Assembly (NCBI RefSeq): GCF_000425165.1
Contig: NZ_AULG01000013.1
Coordinates: forward strand, 62,001-126,000
DNA from: Photobacterium halotolerans DSM 18316
Lineage (GTDB): Bacteria > Pseudomonadota > Gammaproteobacteria > Enterobacterales > Vibrionaceae
Direction of reading: 5' to 3'
Length of the DNA: 64,000 bases
Shown here piece after piece: positions 17,576-25,944 of the stretch. Position numbers and translations under genes: made by a program. How positions within the stretch are numbered: position 1 is the first letter of the stretch; each line of letters begins with the position of its first letter. The notes below the pieces were generated by a model. The model ran no database searches. It worked only from the letters and a program-made list of their open reading frames with translations, and was not told the DNA's origin.

Positions 17576-18547
17576 ATGATCAGTAAATTTATACCGGGAA
17601 CCAGAGCCCTGCGGATATTTGTTGCAGCGGGAAAGCATTTAAATTTCTCAGCAGCGGCAAAAGAAATCAGCCTCACACCAGCGGCGGTGAGTTATCAGAT
17701 AAAGGAAATGGAAGAGCAACTGGGTTTTTCTTTATTTAAAAGAAACAGCCGTTCCATTCAATTGACTCCTGAGGGGAGTATATTGTTTACCGCTGTTTCT
17801 GAATCTCTCGATAATATGGAACAGGCTCTCGGCTATGTCAGAAGGATTAACAAGAATAGCTCGCATCTAACTTTGTCAGTCGGCGCCAGATTTGCCACAT
17901 ACTGGCTATTACCTAAACTGGGAGAATTTAAACAACTGAGGCCAGATTTATCGATAACGTTAGACATTACGGATGACGTCAGAGATTTTGGTCGTGATGG
18001 CATTGATATGGCCATCCGGTTCGGTAATGGCCGATTTCCTGATTGTGTGGTTAATAAGCTATTTGAAACGTCAGTCGCACCTGTCTGTAGTGCCGAGTTT
18101 TTAGCGAATCATCAGGACATAAATAAACCGGAAGATCTTCTCAGTTTGCCGCTAAGTTATGTTAATTGTTCGGTAAACGGGCAAACCTGGCCTGACTGGA
18201 AAATGTGGATGAGCCAGGCAAATGTCAATGGATTTGATTATAGCCAGAGTATTGCGTTCTCTGATCTCAACCATGTGATCCAAGCGGTTCAGGACAATGT
18301 CACTGTGGGCTTGGTTGAACCTATACTTGTAGCAAACCAGTTATCGCAAGGGTCATTCGTGCAACTGTTTGATCTGACAATGAAACTACCCGATGAGTTT
18401 GCGTATTACTTTGTTTATCCGAGTAGCAGTGAGAAAGAAAAAGCAGTGGCAGATTTTTTGAGTTGGTTATTTACTGTCATTGAGAGTCATCACGAAAACA
18501 TCAGGTCTCTGGAGAGTGAGCCCATCGTGGTAAAAAATTCCTGTTAA
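17576..18547 (+). CDS. LysR-family regulator, GcvA-like
   Basis: A 323-residue LysR regulator. Its N-terminus (GTRALRIFVAAGKHLNFSAAAKEISLTPAAVSYQIK) follows the GcvA/AmpR subgroup pattern. The effector domain includes GRDGIDMAIRFGNG, another GcvA-group feature. It is divergent from the class IV aminotransferase gene with about 130 bases between them, so control of that gene is plausible. The Shine-Dalgarno site is weak. Confidence 0.88.
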   Translation: MISKFIPGTRALRIFVAAGKHLNFSAAAKEISLTPAAVSYQIKEMEEQLGFSLFKRNSRSIQLTPEGSILFTAVSESLDNMEQALGYVRRINKNSSHLTLSVGARFATYWLLPKLGEFKQLRPDLSITLDITDDVRDFGRDGIDMAIRFGNGRFPDCVVNKLFETSVAPVCSAEFLANHQDINKPEDLLSLPLSYVNCSVNGQTWPDWKMWMSQANVNGFDYSQSIAFSDLNHVIQAVQDNVTVGLVEPILVANQLSQGSFVQLFDLTMKLPDEFAYYFVYPSSSEKEKAVADFLSWLFTVIESHHENIRSLESEPIVVKNSC

Positions 18548-18585
18548 ACTCAGTAGATAAATTACCTGAATGCCAAGGAGGCACA

Positions 18586-19308
18586 ATGCAGCAGCGACAG
18601 GACAGAATCGGCTTTGCGGTGCTGGGAGTGTGTATTGTACTCGGGCTGGCTCTGCTGGGCTATTTGCTTGGTCATGCTGCGCTGAGCTATAAGCAGCTTG
18701 ACCGCAGTGTAACGGTGAAAGGGTTATCGGAAAGAGAATACCCGGCCGATATTGTGATATGGCCGATTCAGTACAATGTCGCCAGTAATGATTTAACCGA
18801 GCTGTATCAGATGCTGGATGGTCAGACATCGCAGATCCGATCTTACCTGCGGGGCAATGGGATCGGTGCTGATGAGATTTCTGTCTCTACTCCGGCGATT
18901 ACAGATAAGTCCGCTCAGCAGTATGGTAATGACGCGCAGGCGCAGTATCGTTACACCGCGATGCAGACGGTCACTGTGTACTCCACTCATATTGATGCGG
19001 TACGTAATGTGATGGGATCGCTCTCTGAGTTGGGTAAACAAGGTATCGTTTTCACTGGCGATGCCTATCAGACCCAGACCGAATACATTTTTACCCGCCT
19101 GAACGCCATTAAACCTGAGATGATCGAAGAAGCTACCCGAAACGCCCGTGAAGTGGCGCAGAAGTTTGCCTCGGATTCCGACAGCACACTCGGAAAAATC
19201 CGCAAAGCGTCGCAGGGACAGTTTTCAATCAGTGCGCGCGATAAAAATAATCCGCATATTAAGAAAGTCAGAGTGGTTTCGACGGTTGAGTACTATCTGT
19301 CTGATTAA
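18586..19308 (+). CDS. SIMPL-domain protein (DUF541)
   Basis: A 240-residue protein with one N-terminal transmembrane helix (about residues 10-30, FAVLGVCIVLGLALLGYLLG) and a periplasmic SIMPL/DUF541 domain. The domain has SVTVKGLSEREYPAD and the C-terminal RVVSTVEYYL. Members form ring-like assemblies and are linked to oxidative stress, but the function is unclear. A very good ribosome-binding site (AAGGAGGCACA) precedes the ATG. Confidence 0.88.
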   Translation: MQQRQDRIGFAVLGVCIVLGLALLGYLLGHAALSYKQLDRSVTVKGLSEREYPADIVIWPIQYNVASNDLTELYQMLDGQTSQIRSYLRGNGIGADEISVSTPAITDKSAQQYGNDAQAQYRYTAMQTVTVYSTHIDAVRNVMGSLSELGKQGIVFTGDAYQTQTEYIFTRLNAIKPEMIEEATRNAREVAQKFASDSDSTLGKIRKASQGQFSISARDKNNPHIKKVRVVSTVEYYLSD

Positions 19309-19423
19309 TGAAAGAGTAATAAATAAGAACACTGGGTTGAGTTTGGCGTGAAGGAATCACAATATCAGTACTATTTTTAATACCAAAGAAAACAAAAATT
19401 ATCGTTGTCGATTACGTATCAAT

Positions 19424-19720
19424 ATGACTGAACCTGAGCATCAGGTTTGGCAAAGAATTCGCAGTCATCAACTTGGGGTGAAGTTTCGCCGTCAGCATGG
19501 CATTGGTCGATATATTGTGGATTTTTATTGTCAGGATAAAAAGCTAGTGATTGAAATTGATGGTGATAGCCATTATTCGGATCTGGCTCTTCAATACGAT
19601 GCAAAACGTGATGCCTTAATGGCTGAATTAGGTATTCGGATATTACGTTTTACAAATTTGGAAGTGATGAGCAATTTGGACGATGTTGTTGAGGTGATAT
19701 ATCGTGCTGTTCACCGATAA
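19424..19720 (+). CDS. DUF559 endonuclease-like protein
   Basis: A 98-residue protein with the DUF559 fold, related to Vsr-type endonucleases. Conserved pieces are LGVKFRRQHGIGRYIVDFYC, the acidic VIEIDGDSH (candidate catalytic Asp/Glu) and GIRILRFTNLEV. The frame is open 24 codons upstream, reading NTKENKNYRCRLRIN, but with no standard start codon there, so the N-terminus may be longer or damaged. Only 13 bases separate its stop from the first of two palindromic repeat units. DNA cleavage is assumed from the family. Confidence 0.8.
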   Translation: MTEPEHQVWQRIRSHQLGVKFRRQHGIGRYIVDFYCQDKKLVIEIDGDSHYSDLALQYDAKRDALMAELGIRILRFTNLEVMSNLDDVVEVIYRAVHR

Positions 19721-19733
19721 GGTGCAGAATATT

Positions 19734-19845
19734 CCCTACCCTTGGCAAGAGGAGGGTTAGGGTGGGGGTCGTGAAGTGAGCACGGATGTTGAGTTTGTGC
19801 CCGGTAACCCCCTCCTAGCCTCCCCCTTGAAAAGGGGGAGGAACT
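19734..19845. repeat. Palindromic repeat unit, copy 1
   Basis: A roughly 110-base unit built of two GC-rich hairpins. The first is of the CCCTCCCCTTGGCAAGGGGAGGG type (here with two changes) plus TTAGGGTGGGG. The second is CCTCCCCCTTGAAAAGGGGGAGG, preceded by CCGGTAACCCCCTCCTAG. Six copies occur in the window. Confidence 0.9.
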
Positions 19846-19872
19846 GATCGAGTGTGCCGTAATTGCAGAATT

Positions 19873-19980
19873 CCCTCCCCTTGGCAAGGGGAGGGTTAGG
19901 GTGGGGGTCGTGAAGTGAGCGCGGATGTTAAGTCAGTGCCCGGTAACCCCCTCCTGGCCTCCCCTTGAAAAGGGGAAGGG
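19873..19980. repeat. Palindromic repeat unit, copy 2
   Basis: The same unit as copy 1, 27 bases further on and in the same orientation. It ends 7 bases before the stop codon of the convergent TetR gene, so its second hairpin may act as that gene's terminator. Confidence 0.9.
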
Positions 19981-19987
19981 TTCAAAT

Positions 19988-20575
19988 CTATGCCTGCTGA
20001 TTTCCATGAGAAAGCTGGTTCAGCAAAACATCCACACACTTCTCTGCCGCATCCAGATCTTTCCCGACAAATGCCGACACAATCGCCCCTTCTTTCATCA
20101 GACAAATTGCGTCTGTTAAGTGCTCCGCTTTGTTGTGAAGGTGCTGCTGAATCAGTGCCCGGACTTTGCGTTTGTGCTCGCAGCAATAGTCGGCAATTGC
20201 GGTGTTTTCTTCGCTGAATTCAGCCGATGCGTTGATAAAGAAGCAGCCGCGAAAAGGGCTTAAGGTCGGCACCCGGCCATGGAACCAGTCGCTCAGGCCC
20301 TTGAACAGAAAGGTGATCACCTCTTCATCGTTGCTCGCCGGCGCTAATTGCTGCTCCAGCCACGTCATAAAAATCTCGTCGCGCGCTGCCAGTGCCGCGA
20401 GTATGAGCTCGTCTTTACTGCTGAAGTAGCTGTAGAGGGTTTTCTTTGCCACCCCAGAGACTTTCAGCACTTCGTTGATCCCCACCGCATGAATGCCCTG
20501 GCGGTAAAACAGGGTGAGCGCGGTATTTGTCAGCAGTTGTTTTTTGTCCGTTTTTAATGACTTTGTCGTACTCAT
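19988..20575 (-). CDS. TetR-family repressor
   Basis: A 195-residue TetR regulator with an N-terminal helix-turn-helix at about residues 10-55 (GIHAVGINEVLKVSGVAKKTLYSYFSSKDEL) and a C-terminal ligand domain of the YxaF/AcrR-like type. The start at 20575 has AGGAGGATGC upstream. It is divergent from an HPP-family membrane protein, with two identical-arm operators in the shared promoter region, so it very likely represses both. Confidence 0.9.
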   Translation of the reverse strand: MSTTKSLKTDKKQLLTNTALTLFYRQGIHAVGINEVLKVSGVAKKTLYSYFSSKDELILAALAARDEIFMTWLEQQLAPASNDEEVITFLFKGLSDWFHGRVPTLSPFRGCFFINASAEFSEENTAIADYCCEHKRKVRALIQQHLHNKAEHLTDAICLMKEGAIVSAFVGKDLDAAEKCVDVLLNQLSHGNQQA

Positions 20576-20609
20576 GCATCCTCCTGAACTGAAAAGCATC
20601 TTGACATCA

Positions 20610-20659
20610 GTAGACTGACTTGTCTACTCTGTTTTTGTCTTGTAGACAGATCGGTCTAC
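20610..20659. promoter_or_regulatory. Two TetR operators in the divergent promoter region
   Basis: Two 18-bp sites, GTAGAC-N6-GTCTAC, lie at 20610-20627 and 20642-20659. A TTGACA -35 candidate is at 20601-20606, with a -10 candidate TACTCT overlapping the first site. Binding would block transcription toward the HPP gene and probably toward the repressor itself. Confidence 0.85.
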
Positions 20660-20682
20660 CACTTATCAAAAAGGAGTACAAC

Positions 20683-21138
20683 ATGAATCAATACGGGATT
20701 GCACTGTTATCCGGGCTGGGTGCGGCGGTCGCTATCGGATTATTGTCGCTGGCAGAGAACCTGACTTCGGCCGGACTATGGCTGATGGCTCCTTTTGGCG
20801 CGACGGCAGTCTTGGTCTTCGGGATACCGGACAGCCCGTTAGCACAACCCAGAAATGTGATAGCCGGTCATTTGTTAACGGCATTTATCGGGGTGTTTTT
20901 TGTCAGCGTTGTTGGCGTCACGCCCTTCACTCTGGCGCTGGCTTCAGGCCTTGCTGTCTCTGCCATGCTGCTGACTAAAACGACCCATCCGCCAGCGGGT
21001 GCGAATCCGCTCTTGATCATGCTGACCGGGCAAAGCTGGTCGTTTTTGATAACGCCGGTATTGATTGGCGCGGTTGTCATGGTGCTTGTCGGCCTGCTGG
21101 TCAATAAAGGTCTCTGGCGCTGGAGGCGACAAGTCTGA
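20683..21138 (+). CDS. HPP-family integral membrane protein
   Basis: A 151-residue membrane protein with four or five hydrophobic helices and the family's HPP motif in LLTKTTHPPAGANPLLIM (about residues 101-118). It also has the conserved LMAPFGATAVLVFG. Some HPP proteins transport nitrite in plastids and cyanobacteria; the role in this organism is unknown. AAAAAGGAGTACAAC precedes the ATG. It is controlled by the TetR operators upstream. Confidence 0.88.
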   Translation: MNQYGIALLSGLGAAVAIGLLSLAENLTSAGLWLMAPFGATAVLVFGIPDSPLAQPRNVIAGHLLTAFIGVFFVSVVGVTPFTLALASGLAVSAMLLTKTTHPPAGANPLLIMLTGQSWSFLITPVLIGAVVMVLVGLLVNKGLWRWRRQV

Positions 21139-21267
21139 ACGCGGTGAAATGTCACTTTTATGGTGAAAAAATGTCTCTTTTTGCGCTATGAAACTGATTC
21201 AATGGTTAATAGGATTGAGCCAACTCATTAATCATTCGATTGATAACCATACCCACAGGAATTTGTT

Positions 21268-22605
21268 GTGTCTGATTCTCTTTCTTACGTGCTGATCAAT
21301 AGCGTTGAACTGTTTGCGGACTATCAGCAGTCGCTGATAGAGCTGCTGAAACTCAGCCAGGCTGACGACGCTATTTTAGGTTTTGATGCTGGCTTTGATG
21401 AACACAAAGCGAGCCGGTATTTATCTTCACTGGAAAGAGATATCGCCAGTCAGGTACTGCAAATTCTGGTTGGGGTGAAAAACGGCACAGTAGTGGTTTG
21501 CTGTTTCTTTAAGAAAAGCCATCAGCAAACCACCAGGCATATTTGTGATCTACAAAAGGGGATGATTCATCCCCATTGCCGCAGCCAGGGATTACTGGAA
21601 CAGACACTGGCTGCGATAGCACACTCGTGCATGGCGCAGGGTGTTGAACTGCTCACACTGGATGTGCGGGGTGGTTCAAAGGCTCATCGAATCTGGAACA
21701 AGTGTGGGTTTGAAACTTATGGAATTCTGAATGATTACAGCCGCTATCAGGGGCAGTCATTCGACGGACATTTCATGAAACAACGCACGGTTGATCTCTG
21801 GAACCGTTTTAAAACATTCCATCAACAAGGAAGTCAAACTATGTCAGTTGGCGCTGAACTTATTCATAAAAAAGATTTTCGCGAATTAATGCGTGAGACA
21901 TTAGAAAATCACCTGACCTTAGGTCACCCGCTTTTTAAATATCTGCTGGATGAAAATAATCCCAACCCGGATTTATTAAAGTTCACCACTTTGCAGGGCT
22001 ATCAGCTCACCAAGCATTTCCTGACGTATATTGAGCATTTGTTCTTTCATTGCCCTTTGCCAAAACACAAGCGGGCGCTGCTGCACAACATGTATGAAGA
22101 AGAAACCGGCCGGTTATCCAATACCAAAAACCATGTTGAGCTGATGCAGGATTTTATCAAGGCATTAGGCATTTCGGACACTGAGCGTGACGCGGCTATT
22201 GCATTGCCACAGACTCAGGCACTGATTGATTATCGCTTGATCGCCTGTAAAAACCCGGATTTGTACCACATAGGTGCAGCGGCCGTGATGGTCGCCAGTG
22301 AAGGGCAGAACCTGGAAAGTGTGGGCGACGAAGCGCGTCACAATATTCTGGGTAAAGTGTATGACCTCAAAGAAGCCGATTTGCTGTTCTTCTCTGTTCA
22401 TCAGGAAGAAGATGTCGGCCATGTTCAACAAGGTCTGGCGCTGCTGGCTGATCTCTGTGATACACCGAAAAAGCAACAGGAAGCGCTTGAAGCGATTAAT
22501 ACCACTTGCGAGCTGTTTTACGGGATGTATCAAGGGGTGTATGAGCACTTTGGTTATGACAAAAAAGATCAACAGGTGAAAGCGGAGTCGCTTCAGGAGG
22601 CCTGA
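21268..22605 (+). CDS. GNAT fused to a heme-oxygenase-like diiron oxidase
   Basis: A 445-residue two-domain protein. Residues about 60-185 form a GNAT acetyltransferase (LQKGMIHPHCRSQGLLEQTL, then HRIWNKCGFETYGIL). Residues about 200-435 form an HDO-fold oxidase of the BesC/UndA/SznF type. Candidate iron ligands are a Glu in YIEHLF, a Glu and His in EEETGRLSNTKNH, a Glu in VASEGQNLES and the HxxxDxxH motif in HQEEDVGH. HDO enzymes cleave or N-oxygenate amino acids. The GTG start has AGGA upstream. An internal ATG at 21841 preceded by AAGGAAGTCAAACT could give the oxidase alone. First gene of a four-gene operon; substrate unknown. Confidence 0.82.
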   Translation: MSDSLSYVLINSVELFADYQQSLIELLKLSQADDAILGFDAGFDEHKASRYLSSLERDIASQVLQILVGVKNGTVVVCCFFKKSHQQTTRHICDLQKGMIHPHCRSQGLLEQTLAAIAHSCMAQGVELLTLDVRGGSKAHRIWNKCGFETYGILNDYSRYQGQSFDGHFMKQRTVDLWNRFKTFHQQGSQTMSVGAELIHKKDFRELMRETLENHLTLGHPLFKYLLDENNPNPDLLKFTTLQGYQLTKHFLTYIEHLFFHCPLPKHKRALLHNMYEEETGRLSNTKNHVELMQDFIKALGISDTERDAAIALPQTQALIDYRLIACKNPDLYHIGAAAVMVASEGQNLESVGDEARHNILGKVYDLKEADLLFFSVHQEEDVGHVQQGLALLADLCDTPKKQQEALEAINTTCELFYGMYQGVYEHFGYDKKDQQVKAESLQEA

Positions 22606-23852
22606 TGGATATATCCCGTAATAAACAGATCATCGCCATTTTCGTTGGCGTGCTGGTGACTTTCTGGGCGTCATCGATTAAGGGGAGCTATCAGGTTTAC
22701 TTCCTGGATTTAGCCAGCATGTGCGGATTGGGACGGGGTGTCTTCTCGTTAACCAGCGCCTTGTTTGGCTTGTCGATTGGTATATTGTCCCCTGTTGTCG
22801 GCTGGATATGTGACCGTATCGGCCCGGCGCTGACCATATTGTCTGGCGCTGTTGTTGCGGTGTTTGTCTATCTGTTGATGGCTGTGTCATTCAACTTCTG
22901 GCTGTTTCTGGTGTTGTTCGGTGTGCTGGCGGCTTATGCATTAACAGCGATGACCTTTGTGCCGCTGGCGCTTTTGGTCGACCGTATCTTTGACAGTCAG
23001 AACAAAGGTATGGCCTACGCCGCCATTACCAATGGTACCGCGATTGGCTTTATGGTGCTGTCGCCATTCTGGGTGTGGCTGAATACCTTTGTGATCTGGC
23101 AAGACATCAGCCTGATCATCTTCGGTGTGTTTGCTGTGGTGATCCTGCCTGCCTGTATCTGGCTATGCCGTGTTTTTCCTCGCCGGGAGTTTATCTCTGA
23201 AACAGGTGCCGAGAGCCACGAAGATGATTTGAAATGGCATCAACACCTGAGAAAACCATTGTTTCTGTTGCTGGCGCTGTCATTCGGCGGTTGTGGTGCC
23301 TCGATGGCTTATGTCGATGTGCATTTGGTTCCTATGTTACAGGAACGTTTTACCGGGGGAGAAGGGGAGGCCACCATAGTTGCCTCATCATTGAGCGTGC
23401 TGGGTGCCGCAGAGCTCATCGGTGCGTTTTTGGTAGGGTATTTGCTGCGCTTCTCGGCGCCGGCATTGATGTTGTCTCTGCTTTACGCGGTCCGTGGCGC
23501 TTCTATGCTGATTGTGCTCTCTGCAGACAATTTACTGCTGTGTATGATTTTTGCCGTACTGTTTGGCCTGACCTATATGGGCACCGTGATAGTGACGTCC
23601 CTTATGTGTCTTAAAGCCTATGGCGAGAAAGTGAAAGGCAAGATTTTTGGCTGCCTGTTTACCGTCCACCAGGTGTTCGTCTTTGGCACGGTATGGCTGG
23701 GCGGCCTGTCTTATGATGCGACGCAAAGTTATTCCTTCATCACACTGGCGGTGACCGGGTTGTGCTTTGTCTCTGTCGCAATGGGGCTGGTTTTTTACTT
23801 CTCTGACGCCTTTAAAGACAAACCGCAATCGCAGGTTGTTACACCATCTTAA
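22605..23852 (+). CDS. MFS transporter
   Basis: A 415-residue major facilitator with 12 predicted helices. A motif-A-like loop GWICDRIGPALTILSG lies between helices 2 and 3, as in monocarboxylate/oxalate-formate-type carriers. The start codon overlaps the stop of the preceding gene (TGATG), with CAGGAGG upstream, so expression is coupled to the GNAT-oxidase. It probably exports the pathway product or imports its precursor. Confidence 0.88.
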   Translation: MDISRNKQIIAIFVGVLVTFWASSIKGSYQVYFLDLASMCGLGRGVFSLTSALFGLSIGILSPVVGWICDRIGPALTILSGAVVAVFVYLLMAVSFNFWLFLVLFGVLAAYALTAMTFVPLALLVDRIFDSQNKGMAYAAITNGTAIGFMVLSPFWVWLNTFVIWQDISLIIFGVFAVVILPACIWLCRVFPRREFISETGAESHEDDLKWHQHLRKPLFLLLALSFGGCGASMAYVDVHLVPMLQERFTGGEGEATIVASSLSVLGAAELIGAFLVGYLLRFSAPALMLSLLYAVRGASMLIVLSADNLLLCMIFAVLFGLTYMGTVIVTSLMCLKAYGEKVKGKIFGCLFTVHQVFVFGTVWLGGLSYDATQSYSFITLAVTGLCFVSVAMGLVFYFSDAFKDKPQSQVVTPS

Positions 23853-23884
23853 TCGCCGACTCAATCATGAAAGGAATAAAAAGC

Positions 23885-25075
23885 ATGGAGCAATCAACCC
23901 GAGCAATACACATGGGGTTTCCTTCACTGGATGACTCTCATGCCGCTGCCATTGCCATGACATCGGCCTATGACTTTACATCGGCGCAGGAAGCCAGTGA
24001 CAGGTTCAACGGTGTAACAGAAGGGAATATTTACAGCCGTTTTACCAACCCATCAGTCGAACATTTTGAACGAAAACTGGCCTCACTGGAAAACGCGGAA
24101 TCCGCGGTGGCCTTTGCCTCTGGCATGGCCGCTTATCTGGCACTGGCCATGACGTTTCTAAAACAGGGCGACCATGTCGTGCTGGCCAGCGGTATTTTCG
24201 GTACCACGACCCACCTGTTTCGTCAGTATTTCGGCCAGTTTGGTATCACGGCGACCTGCGTGGATCTCGATGATCAGCATGCCTGGCAAGCCGCCATGTG
24301 CGATCGTACCCGCATGATACTGGTTGAGTCTCCCACCAACCCATTGCTGAAAGTGGCGGATTTAACCTGGTTATCCGGGCTGGCAAGACGAAATAATGCT
24401 TTGTTGGTGGTGGATAACACTTTGCTGTCTCCGGTCAACCAGCGTCCGTTAAACCATGGTGCCGATCTGGTGTTGCACTCAACCGGCAAATTCATGGACG
24501 GGCAGGGCAGAACGGTTGGCGGTGTCATTGCCGGACGTAAAGACGTGATCCAGCCGTTGAAAAACTATCTGCGCAGCTCCGGGACTTGCATGAATGCCTT
24601 TACGGCTTGGGTGCTGAGTCACGGTCTGGACACGCTGACAGCCAGAATGGCTATGCATGAACAGAACGCCAGAAAAGTAGAAGCCTGGTTGCGCCAGCAG
24701 TCTTGTGTCAAGCAGGTATTTTCCACCTTCAGTCATTCACATCCGCAGGCTGAGGTGATTGCCAGACAGCAAACCGGCCACAGCCCGGTGATCAGTTTTG
24801 TTGTTGAGGGCGGTCAGGAAGCGGCCTGGCGGTGTATTGATGCGCTGAATCTGGTGGCCCGCTGTACCAATATTGGTGATACCAAGTCGATGGTGACCCA
24901 CCCGGCCTCGACGACCCATTGCCGCTATTCTCAGGAAGAGAAGCAGCAGTATGGCATCTCAGACGGCCTGGTCAGGCTGTGTGTCGGGCTGGAAGCCAGT
25001 CAGGATATCATTTTGGATCTGGGGCAGGCACTGGCTGCCTCTCAGGTAAAACATTCACTCAGGGAAGTTGTATAG
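23885..25075 (+). CDS. Cys/Met-metabolism PLP enzyme, MetZ-like
   Basis: A 396-residue fold-type I PLP enzyme of the cystathionine gamma-synthase family, closest in motifs to O-succinylhomoserine sulfhydrylase. Visible are STRAIHMGFP at the N-terminus, NPSVEHFERKLASLE, SGMAAYLAL, and the PLP lysine in LHSTGKFMDGQGRTVGG. The active-site strand ends with SMVTHPASTTH. Start M7 at 23885 has AAAGGAATAAAAAGC upstream. It could act in gamma-replacement/elimination on an unusual amino acid made by the upstream oxidase. A plain methionine role is less likely given the operon. Confidence 0.85.
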   Translation: MEQSTRAIHMGFPSLDDSHAAAIAMTSAYDFTSAQEASDRFNGVTEGNIYSRFTNPSVEHFERKLASLENAESAVAFASGMAAYLALAMTFLKQGDHVVLASGIFGTTTHLFRQYFGQFGITATCVDLDDQHAWQAAMCDRTRMILVESPTNPLLKVADLTWLSGLARRNNALLVVDNTLLSPVNQRPLNHGADLVLHSTGKFMDGQGRTVGGVIAGRKDVIQPLKNYLRSSGTCMNAFTAWVLSHGLDTLTARMAMHEQNARKVEAWLRQQSCVKQVFSTFSHSHPQAEVIARQQTGHSPVISFVVEGGQEAAWRCIDALNLVARCTNIGDTKSMVTHPASTTHCRYSQEEKQQYGISDGLVRLCVGLEASQDIILDLGQALAASQVKHSLREVV

Positions 25076-25080
25076 CTGTC

Positions 25081-25944
25081 ATGATGAACACATTTCGTAA
25101 TGCTGCTCTTTGGGTTGCCTCTGTACTGGTAACCAGTACAGTCAATGCGGCGCAGAGCCACACCGCGGACATTTTGTACAAACATAACTATGTCGCTTTT
25201 CAGTCGGGCCAATCGGCTGATAATCCGGTGACTGTGGCTGCACGTTTCACCAAACCTGACGGTATTGAGACACCGCTGCCTGCGGTTATCATAGTGCACG
25301 GTTCTGGCGGTGTGGACGAACGCGGCGAACTCTACAGCCAGGTACTGAACAGGCAGGGCTTTGCCACATTGGAAATCGACATGTGGGCTGCCCGCGGGCT
25401 GGAAGGCGGGCTGTCTCGCCCGAAACATGTCAAAGACACGCTACCGGATGTGTATGCGGCGATTGATTATCTGAAATCCCGCCAGGATATCAATGCCGGC
25501 GAACTGGGTTTGATTGGTTTTTCCTGGGGCGGTGTAGTTGCCATGCTGATGGCAGGCGAGCAGGAATCTGGCTCGCTGAAAGCCTTGGTGGCCAATTATC
25601 CTGTGTGCTGGGCCTATAACAAGGTGCCAGGGTATCCGTTTACCGGTATTGCTGCAGACCGCCACTTAATGATCCTGTCTGGCGAAGAGGACAAATATGA
25701 TGGCCCGGATGATTGCAAGACACTGGTCAGCCAGTTGCCACCGTCTAACCAGTCCTTGGTGAAACTGGTGACGCTGCCCGGCGCCACTCATGCTTTTGAG
25801 TTGCCCAGAGCAGAAAGTACCTTTTTTGATCCTTATGCTTTTCGGGGCAAAGGAGGGAATGTTCCCATCCGTTATAACCCGGAGGCGACCAAACATGCTC
25901 TTAAACTGGCGTCGCAGTTTTTTGTTACCCAGTTGAGCGATTGA
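25081..25944 (+). CDS. Exported dienelactone-hydrolase-family protein
   Basis: A 287-residue alpha/beta hydrolase with a signal peptide (residues about 1-21, ending VNAAQS). The oxyanion region is IIVHGSGGVDERG and the nucleophile elbow GFSWGG, with the serine between Phe and Trp. The acid is probably in SGEEDKYDGPDD and the histidine in GATHAFELP. It begins 6 bases after the MetZ-like gene, so it is in the same operon. Its 3' end overlaps the convergent regulator gene by 20 bases. The substrate is unknown. Confidence 0.82.
   Translation: MMNTFRNAALWVASVLVTSTVNAAQSHTADILYKHNYVAFQSGQSADNPVTVAARFTKPDGIETPLPAVIIVHGSGGVDERGELYSQVLNRQGFATLEIDMWAARGLEGGLSRPKHVKDTLPDVYAAIDYLKSRQDINAGELGLIGFSWGGVVAMLMAGEQESGSLKALVANYPVCWAYNKVPGYPFTGIAADRHLMILSGEEDKYDGPDDCKTLVSQLPPSNQSLVKLVTLPGATHAFELPRAESTFFDPYAFRGKGGNVPIRYNPEATKHALKLASQFFVTQLSD

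Noticed and set aside
19734-19980. CRISPR array
   Set aside because: The repeats are about 110-base paired palindromes present in one to three units with conserved linkers, not short direct repeats with unique spacers, and no cas genes are nearby.
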